Assembly (NCBI GenBank): GCA_914767715.1
Contig: OU612073.1
Coordinates: forward strand, 9,550,001 to 9,614,000
Direction: 5' to 3'
Source: Membranipora membranacea
Lineage: Eukaryota; Bryozoa; Gymnolaemata; Cheilostomatida; Membraniporidae
Length of the DNA stretch: 64,000 bases
Shown here: piece after piece, positions 1-9,389 of the stretch
Layout: every line of letters starts with the position of its first letter
Position numbering within the stretch: the stretch's first letter is position 1
Position numbers and translations under genes: made by a program
Notes under the pieces: model-generated
What the model was told of the DNA's origin: nothing
Databases searched by the model: none
The model's input: the letters and a program-made list of their open reading frames with translations, nothing else

Positions 1-940
1 CTTCCAGATCAAAATATTAAAATATAGTTAGGCTGGTAGCCAAGTCCTATAATTTCACTGTGCGCAATGGAAATCTATATCAGAATATTATTTTTAGTCA
101 AACTGAATATAAATATTCTTCCTCAATTTTGCCCCAAAAGTTTGTTAACACAGGAATTTTCAGTGGGCAATTATGACATAATATTAGCTTAGGGTGGATT
201 GCCGGCCTAAACACCATTACATCTCACACATTCTTTTTTAGATACAGTAGACATTGATATACGTTGATAAGACAACACCTTCAGATCAAAATGGATGATT
301 AAATATAGTTAGCAAAGCCCTACAATTTCACCATGTGCAATGCAAATCGGTTTTTAACGCTCATTTGCCCATATCAAAATATTTTTTATCAGATTACTGA
401 TATTGAATATGAATATTCTGCTACAATTTAGCCAAAAGGTTTGTTTACAGTATTTTCAGTCTGACATTAGGATATACAAACTAGCTTAGGGGGGTAGGGG
501 GGAAGTTGTCTGCTACACAGCAATGTGGTCACAGGTATGGAACCATGACCTCTGTTATCACTTTTCATTGGTTGCAACACTATGACCTCACCTGTATTGC
601 GCAAAGGGATGCAATGAGTCACAAAACAGTAAAAATAAGTGACCTGATATTAGCTAATTAGAAGTAGAGCGAGTAGTGGATTATTTTTATGATATCCTTT
701 ATTCATAGTTCTCAATTTTCTTCTAAAGGGAGCAATTTACCTAAGCGCGCTTTCTTCGCTATTTCAAATTTTCATTTCAGATGGAATGCAAACTCACACA
801 AAAATTGTGCCAGCCATGTGTTGCTTATTGCAAGCTGTTGATAATTTTGACCTAATCATTGGAAAACTACAATTAAACTCAATCAGCTAACATGTTTTAT
901 TGAATCAATGTTTGTCAAAAACTGACGATAATGTATGAGC
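1..940. repeat. AT-rich flank with a diverged direct repeat; no gene seen
   Basis: Two diverged copies of one sequence lie in direct orientation, about 1-200 and 281-500. Both start with a cttc(c)agatcaaaat motif, share 'aaatatagttag', a cca(t/c)gtgcaatg-like segment and 'gaatattct', and end near 'agcttagg'. The rest is AT-rich with no supportable exon. It lies downstream of the truncated ankyrin exon on the minus strand, where the intron and caspase exons of a first gene copy would be expected, but no caspase exon is visible before the window edge. Confidence 0.5.
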
Positions 941-948
941 TTATATAC

Positions 949-1690
949 CTGTTTCATCAGTCTCTTGTAGAGCTAGATCAATAAGAGCCTTAGTCAGATA
1001 TTCCTGTAGAAGCTCTGCTGCTGCTCGTTTATTTATCACTGCTGCTGCCTGTACAGGTGTGTCTCCATCCTCATCTGTTATTCTCAGTAAGTGGATGAGC
1101 TGAGCAGCACTGACAGAGTTAGCGATAATCTTGATAAGTTGAGTATGGCCCATATATGCTGAGTAATGTAAAGGTGTCCATCCCTTATATTGAGGTATCT
1201 GTGAAAGTTTATACATTGAATCCTCTGTGGTGGTTAGTCTCAATATCACCTCTAATACTTCAGTGTTACCATCCGTGCATGCAGAGTGTACTAGTGTCAT
1301 CATGCTATTATCCTGTGTGCTGAGTAAGACGTAACGCTCCTCCTCACTGACAGAGTCTAATATCATCTCTACTGTCTCTACTATCTCTGTATCATACCCA
1401 TATGTTAGATAGTGAAGTATTGTGTGACTATCACTGTCCTTCATCAGTAGTAACTGAAGTCTCTCTTCACTGCTGATAGACTGTAGTATTAGTCGGTATG
1501 ACTCATGGTGGTCCAATGCAATATTCCCCAAACCATAAACTCCACCAGCTTGTTGCTGTATGAAATGTAGTCTGTACTCAGGATTCACAGATTGTAGTAA
1601 AAGTTTGACGAGCTCAGTGTTATTATCACCTGCTGCTACTTGTAATACTCTTCTACTATTATTATGAGTCAGTAGCTGAGATAATAGTTG
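949..1690 (-). pseudogene. 5'-truncated ankyrin-repeat exon, copy 1 of the ankyrin-caspase family
   Basis: The minus-strand frame is homologous to the ankyrin exons at 4591-5464 and 11106-11979. It has the same repeat motifs (TPLH-type helices, ITDEDG, the LIDLALQETDE end) and a conserved splice donor (ACAG|GTATAT, last exon base at 949). The frame stays open upstream of the first Met at 1588 to about 1690. There it stops abruptly at a gypsy integrase fragment, removing the roughly 45 N-terminal residues present in the other copies. No p20 or p10 exon is seen within the 948 bases to the left edge. It is probably a broken copy, but its 3' exons could lie outside the window. Residues differ from the other two copies chiefly in the same ankyrin repeat. 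Confidence 0.7.
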
Positions 1691-2300
1691 ACGTTGCCCA
1701 TCTTGGTTTCAACAAAACCCTGAAGAGGCTACGCTTGGAGTGGTACTGGCCTGGAATGAGTGGTGACGTGCGCAGACACGTGAATCGCTGCATTGCATGT
1801 CAGCAATCTAAGCCAGCCCGACACAGAACTCTAGCAAAGCCAACCACTTATGGGCTGGGTGACCTTGGCAGACTGTGGCTGTTGATTTGTCTGGACCCTT
1901 TCCGGAGACAGAGCGTGGTACACTCAGATCTTGGTTATAGCAGACCACTTCACTTGCTGGTATAATGCTATCCCTATTCCAGACAGATCAGCGTAGACAA
2001 TAGCGCAGGTGTTGGATGAGCAGGTGTTCAGTTACTATGGTATACCGGAAACCCTGCGCAGTGATCAGGGACCGCAGTTTGTATCTGACATCCTGCAGGA
2101 GTGCTGCAAGCTGTAGGGGTGTGATAAGACACAGAGCTCACCGGGGCAACTCAGTGGTGGAAAGACTCAACAGAACGATGGGTGGATCCATCAGAGCACT
2201 GCTGGCTGGACTTGATCATCGTGAATGGGACTTGCTAGTACACCATGAGGATGCGTGCTATCAGGGCGTCACCCCACAAGATCACACAGGAGACCCCTAG
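1690..2300 (+). mobile_element. Ty3/gypsy integrase fragment (shorter duplicate)
   Basis: Nearly identical to 7534-8140. It encodes in pieces the HHCC zinc-binding region of a retroviral-type integrase (the WYWPGM segment, CxxC) and the NSVVERLNRT region near the third catalytic acid. Reading frames are broken by frameshifts and changed codons. Its left edge abuts the truncated ankyrin exon. Its right edge jumps directly to the spacer that in the other copy lies about 630 bp further on, so it has an internal deletion between two ggagac motifs. It is inactive debris carried by the tandem duplication. Confidence 0.8.
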
Positions 2301-2916
2301 ACCTTCTAGCACTCAGAACAACAAGAACTGAGATCTCACCATCAGACAAAGAGACTTGTATGTTATTGAGAGCAAAAGGATGAACTTAAACATTTCATCA
2401 ATGACTAGACTTGAGTTCGATGTTTTTATATTAAATTAGTGGATGAAAAAGAAAATATGTAGAGATGGAAGTTATTCATAATAAGTACTAAATGAAAAAC
2501 GAAAACCTGTTAAATTTCTAGTCATAAAGTGGAAAAATTTCAGTTTTTTTCATAGGTTTCATGAAATAAATACATATTCAAAAATAAATAAAATACACAG
2601 CAGCTGTATATATTAATACAGTGAGTAACTCAAATATGATTAGTCAGGAGTTAAAATATTTTCGCATCTGCTACTGCGTCTTGTTAGGATGGCAGAAAAG
2701 AATTTGTTTAAATGAACTCTTACAACAGAGTACTGTGTCACAGCACTGGATATGTAGCCGATATAAATGTGATTATCAACTGTGATGCTTTATCACTATT
2801 TTTTAATAGGAGATATGGATCCAAGCCCGCATGTGTAGGTAAATATCCTGATAACATTTCAGAAAAAGTTTTGAAACTGTCATAGACACATAATCTCAAT
2901 TGCTAGGTGGCCAAGT
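2301..2916. other. Duplicated spacer, no gene seen
   Basis: AT-rich sequence, 3' of the ankyrin-caspase gene on the minus strand. It differs from 8773-9389 at only a handful of positions. A minus-strand ATTAAA (about 2800) could serve as a poly(A) signal for the gene ending at 2917; this is weak evidence. No coding frame is supportable. Confidence 0.5.
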
Positions 2917-5464
2917 CTACTGACTAGAGCTGGCAGTGACAGAATTATTGACAACGAGAGGGAGGATCAAACTTCTATCTGTCGTATCCCTTAGTTCTGG
3001 TACCTGGTCAGCACTTGCTGGCTCAACTCTTCTCATCCTGTTTACTGCTCTTTTGAACATTGTGTTTATATCAGTTTTACCATCCGCTGCTCTGATTTGG
3101 TCAGCAAGGGCACCTGTAAATGCACCACGTATAGCCAGTCCGCCTGTCACTGTGGCCAATAGAAGCACTGTGTGTGGTCTGCGTAGCACAATGTGTTTGT
3201 TATCACTTGAGTCTGTGACATGACTAATAGTAGCTGGATCTGATTCATAATCATCTGGCTGCACAATTCCATGTGTGGTAAATATCTGACACGCTTGAAC
3301 TACCATAACCTGCAACAGCAATATTATACAGAATAATATGACGGGATACATTTGATAAGACAGAAAAAAAAAAGTTAGGCATTGTCATTATTCTGGAATG
3401 AATGCATGAAGCCGAGGAGTTATCAGTCCTTTATACAGGAGGGTTTAACTCAGCAATCAATTGAGTAACTTCTCTGATTAGAGATTCACATGTTCATCCA
3501 TAGTTGACGTTACTATTTTCTCTGTTTGCCAACACTCACCAATGGAAGCTGTTTGGGTAAAGTGTATTCGAGCTGGAACAGGAGATCATTGATTGGTATC
3601 TCAGAGCCTTCACTTCCTCTCAGTGCTCCTCTATAACCATGAGTCATCACAGCCACAATCAGCAGAGAACAGTTACTAACAATTCCTGTCAGAGAGCTGT
3701 CTATCATGCTGCCGAGCTCTGAGGTGTTAGACCACTCTAACTTGATGACATCACATCCTGCTGTCTCCAATGCGTTCTTGAAGTTGTTTGCCTCTTCCTC
3801 TGCTCCTTGACGCTCGTCTGAGCTGTAGAGAATTATCCCATACCTCTTAACTTTAGTTTGATTTTGTGGGAGAACGTATCTCGAGCTGTAGGAAGACAAC
3901 TCTTCAATCTGGCCGACAGTAAGGGGTTCCTGTTCCTCTATCTGTTGTACCTTCTGATCTCGAACTACAAAGTCAGGTGGTAAAAGTAGTAGTTTTGCGG
4001 AGAAAATGAGAAATGGAGACAACAAGATTGATACAGAAAACAAGCAATTTTCTGTCGTCAACTTTATATTCATCTTCAGTTTATCAAACTATCAATCGCA
4101 TACAAATTTGCTCTCACACTTAACTTCTTGTGTCGCTTCCTAGTTTATAAGCTTCAAAATTATCTAGCCAGCCTATCTTGTCAAGCTTAGTTGGGTGGTT
4201 GTGGGCACAGACCACACAAAGCTGCACAAGTGAACAGTTTATCTCCAATGAGACTTCTTCGTTGTCATTATTACACAAAAAACGGCAAAAAGCTGACTCA
4301 GCTACTTTCCCTTCTATGTTGAAATATTGGCTACCGGGTCCCGCAGCAGCAAAAATGTCACATGTTACCCCATGAAGTATACATTTTGTTTGTATGTAAA
4401 TAATATGATGAAATATTTAGTACCGAAGCCTGAGAGTTGATTCTTTTGTCAGGTATCAGGGGCATAAAAATAAAGTAAATGGTGTTGTTCCTGTAATAAG
4501 GCTTGACTTTTTAAGAAATGGCAGTAAACAAATTGAATCAATTTAAAACGACCAACAGTAAACAAATATACTTCACTTTATCTCTACTACCTGATTCATC
4601 AGTCTCTTGTAGAGCTAGATCAATAAGAGTCTTAGTCTGATATTCCTGTAGAAGCTCTACTGCTGCCTGATTATTCCCTGATGCTGCCGTCTGTACAGGT
4701 GTTTTTCCATCCTCATCAGTTATTCTCAGTAAGTGGATCAGCTGAGCAGCATTGACGGAGTTAGCGATAATCCTGATATGTTGTGTATAACCCCCCAATG
4801 CTGACATATGTAAAGGTGTAAGTCCCTTATATCCAGGTATCTGTAAAAGTTTATACCTTGTGTCCTCTGTGGTGATTAGTCTCATCATCAATTCTAATAC
4901 TTCTGTGTTACCAAATATGCATACATAGTGTACTGGTGTAAACATGTTATTATTCTGTGAGCTGAGTAAGACGTAACGCTCCTCCTCACTGACAGACTCT
5001 AATATCATCACTACTCTCTCTACACTCCCTGTATTATACCCAACTGTTAGCCAGTGAAGTATTGTGAAACCAATGTGGTTCTTCATCAGTAGTAATTGAA
5101 GTCTCTCATCACTGCTGATAGACTGTAGTATTATTCTGCATGACTCAAGGTAACTGTATGCAATTACCAGCAAACCATCAAATGCACCTGCTTGTTCCTG
5201 TATGAAACGTAGTCTTTCCTCAGGATTCACAGATTGTAGTATGAGTTTGACAAGCTCAGTGTTATCATTCTCTGCTGCTGCTTGTAATACTCTTCTAATA
5301 TCCTGACCCAGTAGCTGAGATAACTCTGATACTAATCTGGTAACATCAGTCTGATTGTAGTTTAGTTCTTGTATCAGATGATCCTCCAGTTGTCTCAGAT
5401 CACACACCAGTCCATCCTCACTATCTAATGTTATAGAATACATAATCTGTCCACCAGCTGCCAT
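2917..5464 (-). CDS. Ankyrin-repeat / caspase-like (peptidase C14) protein, copy 2
   Basis: Inferred three-exon gene of about 563 aa. Exon 1 (5464-4591) holds an N-terminal helical region and ankyrin repeats with TPLH/TPVH motifs. Its donor is CAG|GTAGTA, phase 1. Exon 2 (3964-3540; acceptor TTTGTAG, donor TTG|GTGAGT, phase 0) encodes a caspase p20-like fold with the catalytic-His segment VMTHGYRG. Exon 3 (3309-2917, acceptor TTGCAG) completes p20 with VVQACQ, where Cys aligns with the nucleophile of the caspase QACRG motif, then a p10-like part with QVPELRD and a stop. Phases agree at both joins. His and Cys are kept but RG of the pentapeptide is not, so protease activity is uncertain. The hydrophobic stretch that begins an open frame at 4073 is probably the polypyrimidine tract of intron 1, not a membrane anchor. 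No death-fold prodomain is seen. Confidence 0.75.
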
Positions 5465-5999
5465 AATTGTGCTAAAAATCAGTGCAGATCTTATTTATAG
5501 GAATCAACCTACTTACTGCTTCTATGATCAAACTCACTAACTGGATTTCCCCACTAGGTTTATGACTGCATGGGAAATCCAAACAAACATCTGAAATGTG
5601 AAAGTATAGGACATGTATTAGACTCACAATTTCGGATGTCTATTGAGGGTATAAATATAATGCAATACATATCACACATGAATGATCACACTCACAGATA
5701 TACAATCAAGTAGTATCACAGCTTGCTTATTATTGTTGACAAGAGATATGAGTATTAATATTGATGACGAGTAAACTTACAAATCAACAGTAATCATCTG
5801 GTTATATAAAAACATAATCAGTAATATATCCCGTCTTACTGCACGTCTTACTGCACGTAATGTTTTATTGTTCGAAAAGTAGAATAAATGACAGAAATAA
5901 CTGTCTGCTAAGCGATAAAAATCAATAATCACATTAGAGTATTATATGTGTAATACTAATTATAACATAAGGCTTTTTCTTATGATCTGTTCTAGGGTT
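5465..5999. other. 5' flank of copy 2, no gene seen
   Basis: AT-rich sequence upstream (minus strand) of the start codon at 5464 and unlike the flank of copy 3. A minus-strand TATAAATA lies at about 5490-5497, only some 30 bp from the ATG. Either the leader is very short or an AG just before the ATG is the end of a 5'UTR intron. No LTR could be identified for the adjacent gypsy fragment. Confidence 0.35.
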
Positions 6000-8240
6000 A
6001 TCTATTTATCCAGTGTGAAATTTTTCTCCCGTTGGTCTAATCTCGGAGGGGCATGGTGCCTGGAGTTCACCTGTGGTGCTAGAGCTAAAGAAGGATCAGA
6101 GTTGGAGGTTTTGTGTTGACTAGAGGATACTGAATGATGTCTCTCAAAAGGATGCTTATCCACTACCTCGCATTGATGACTGTCTCGATGCACTTGGTGG
6201 TAGTAAGCTTGTCAGCACTCTGGTTCTCACTAGTGGGTACTGGTAAGTAGAGCTGAATGATGCCAAGGAGAAATCAGCTTTTGATACTCATACTGGGTTA
6301 TGGCAGTGGAATGTACTGCCATTTGGACTGACTTCAGCCCCATCCACGTTCTAGCGACTGATGGAGACAGTGTTGAGAGGATTGCACTGGCGTACTCTGC
6401 TGATTTATCTGGATGACATTATTGTCTTTTCCAAGGACCTGGATTCTCATCTGGAGAGACTAGGAGAGGTGTTCACTCGTCTGGAAACTTCAGGATTGAA
6501 GCTCAAACCTGAAAAATGTGAGCTGTTTGCAAAACGAGTGAACTACCTGGGTCATGTTGTCAGTGAGCATGGCATGGAAACCGACCAGGAAAAGATACAG
6601 AGTGTCAAGGAGTGGCCAGTACCCAGACATCCGACAGATGTAAGATCATTTCTCGGCACTACAGGCTACTACAGGCGGTTTATTCCTTCCTACTCCGAGG
6701 TGGCTAAACCACTTACTCAGTTATCTGCAGTGAAACCTAGCAATTTCATCTGGACCAAGGAGTGCCAACGTGCCTTTACTCAGCTCAAAACTCACCTCAG
6801 TACTGCACCCATTCTGCCGTACTCAGACTACAGCATTCCATTCATTTTGGATACAGACGCTAGCCATGTTGACTGTGGAGCTGTACTCTCACAGGAGCAA
6901 ATGGGAGCCAAGCGAGTGATAGCATATTATTCAAAGATGCACTCTCCAGAAGAAGTTAACTACTGTGTGACTAGACAGGAACTGCTGGCGATTGTGAAGG
7001 CTCTGAAACATTTCAGACCACATCTGTATGGCAGACGCTTCATGGTTCGCACAGATCATGCGTCACTGACATGGCTAATCAGGACTCCTCATCCAACTAA
7101 TCAGCTAGCTAGGTGGCTGGAGTTGCTGTCCGGTTCGACTTTGAGCTGATTCACTGCAAAGGACTGAAACATAACAATGCAGACGGACTCAGCAGACAGG
7201 AGTGCAAGGACTGCAAGCAGTGTTCCAGAATGTTCAGAATAGAGGAGCGGTCAGATGAGCAGCTCATACAGCAAACTTCAGTCTCAAGCTTGGCAGCCAT
7301 GCCGAAATGTGATGATGAGGTTGGACCAGTGTACAGACATGTGGTGTAACAGGAGACTATTGACATCAGCTTACATAATGCACAGACAAAGAAACTGCTG
7401 GAGTTGAAGGACAAACTCAGTGTATCAACAGACGAGGTTCTAGTACTGAGTCTGGAATCAAATCAAGGAGTGAAGCAGTGTAAAGTGTGTGCAACAGAAC
7501 TCAGGAGAAAGCAGGTGGATGCCACACACAGACTTGCCCATCTTGGTTTCAACAAAACCCTGGAGAGGCTGCGCTTGGAGTGGTACTGGCCTGGCATGAG
7601 TGGTGACGTGGGCAGACATGTGAATCGCTGCATGCCATGTCAGCAATCTAAGTTAGCTCGACACAAGAACTCTAGCAAAGCCAACCACTTATGGGCTGGG
7701 TGACCTTGGCAGACTGTGGCTGTTGATTTGTGTGGACCCTTTCCGGAGACAGAGCGTGGTGACACTCAGATCTTGGTTATAGCAGACCACTTCACTCGCT
7801 GGTATCATGCTATCCCTATTCCAGACGGATCAGCGAAGACAATAGCGCAGGTGTTGGATGAGCAGGTGTTCAGTTACTACGGTATACCGGAATCCCTGCA
7901 CAGTGATCAGGGACCGCAGTTTATATCTGACATCCTGCAGGAGTGATGCAAGCTATGGGGGTGTGATAAGACACAGAGCTCACCGGGGCAACTCAGTGGT
8001 GGAAAGACTCAATAGAACGATGGGTGGATCCATCAGAGCACTGCTGGCTGGACTTGATCATCGTGAATGGGACTTGCTAGTACACCATGTGATGCGTGCT
8101 ATCAGGACGTCACCCCACAGGATCACACAGGAGACCCCTAACTTCATGATGTTTGGACGTGAGCTCAGACTCCCAGACAGCCTCCTGGTTATGTTGCAGA
8201 GCTCGGGTTTTACACTCAAGCTTTCAAGGTAGAAATAACA
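6000..8240 (+). mobile_element. Decayed Ty3/gypsy-type retrotransposon pol
   Basis: In order, the segment shows reverse-transcriptase remnants (about 6020-6360, with several frame breaks and stops) and an open 262-codon stretch at 6361-7149. That stretch has the YLDD palm box, the connection region and RNase H acidic motifs (DTDAS, TRQELL, RTDHAS). After a frameshift come the integrase HHCC region (7520-7690) and core pieces (ADHFTRW, HSDQGPQF, VVERLNRT). Gag, protease and recognisable LTRs are absent. Stops and shifts split it into at least five frames, so it is defective. It lies between two ankyrin-caspase genes and its 3' part belongs to the duplicated block. Confidence 0.9.
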
Positions 8241-9389
8241 CTAGCGTTGCTGCAACAATGGTGTACAAAGGTGCTCCCTCATATCATCGACCCGTTGGTA
8301 CAAGCTGCAGACATCAATCATTTAACTCAATTCATATCTGGTTGCTCCAATGTAGTTTATCGGTGTGGTCATTGAACTCCATTTCATGACCAGCTTTGCA
8401 CATTGATAAATATAGAGCTATCCTCTCTGTATCAAAGAGAGCACAATTCTTCTCAAAGTGAATATATTACCAAAACAAGATAGTGTTAGACCAATTTATA
8501 TCCGTAACGCTACGCTATCAAGTTTAACCCCACACCAGTTGGTTGATCTCTTTGTGTAAACTGATGCAGCTGCCTCAATGGTTTTGTGTGAAACTATAAT
8601 TAAGTTACTAATATCTGCTGTTTTACTGCATTGTTTGCCACATATGAAAATTATATTAGATGCAGGACTGGTGGTGTAATGCGCAGACTGTCAAGATGTC
8701 ACTTTGTACAAAACAAGGATGGAGTGACAATGAGGGGAGTCACTCCCCCATTTGTACTGAACGGAGACTCCCCTTCTAGCACTCAGAACAACAAGAACTG
8801 AGATCTCACCATCAGACAAAGAGACTTGTATGTTATTGAGAGCAAAAGGATGAACTTAAACATTTCATCAATGACTAGACTTGAGTTCGATGTTTTTATA
8901 TTAAATTAGTGGATGAAAAAGAAAATATGTAGAGATGGAAGTTATTCATAATAAGTACTAAATGAAAAACGAAAACCTGTTAAATTTCTAGTCATAAAGT
9001 GGAAAAATTTCAGTTTTTTTCATAGGTTTCATGAAATAAATACATATTCAAAAATAAATAAAATACACAGCAGCTGTATATATTAATACAGTGAGTAACT
9101 CAAATATGATTAGTCAGGAGTTAAAATATTTTCGCATCTGCTACTGCGTCTTGTTAGGATGGCAGAAAAGAATTTGTTTAAATGAACTCTTACAACAGAA
9201 TACTGTGTCACAGCGCTGGATATGTAGCCGATAACATAAATGTGATTATCAACTGTGATGCTTTATCACTATTTTTTAATAGGAGATATGGATCCGAGCC
9301 CGCATGTGTAGGTAAATATCCTGATAACATTTCAGAAAAAGTTTTGAAACTGTCATAGACACATAATCTCAATTGCTAGGTGGCCAAGT
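8241..9389. other. Spacer 3' of copy 3; left part missing from copy 2
   Basis: 8141-8772 has no counterpart in the left copy, where a deletion joins the integrase to the spacer. 8773-9389 is nearly identical to 2301-2916. A small perfect inverted repeat (GGGGAGT-C-ACTCCCC) lies at about 8734-8748. No gene is supportable. Confidence 0.5.

Noticed and set aside
2936-3223. 95-codon plus-strand frame, repeated at 9409-9696
   Set aside because: It is the antisense shadow of the p10 exon, which has the matching caspase motifs on the minus strand.
3965-4073. Apparent N-terminal membrane segment (MNIKLTTENCLF...) of the caspase-like frame
   Set aside because: The pyrimidine-rich DNA ends in TTTGTAG exactly where a phase-1 acceptor is needed to join the ankyrin exon, so it is more likely intron. 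Not fully excluded as an alternative start.
4178-4375. 65-codon plus-strand frame, identical at 10654-10851
   Set aside because: It lies in intron 1 of the ankyrin-caspase genes, and its identity is explained by the recent duplication, not by coding constraint.
1690-8240. An intact gypsy element with LTRs
   Set aside because: No matching LTR pair, gag or protease is visible, and pol is broken by several stops and frameshifts.
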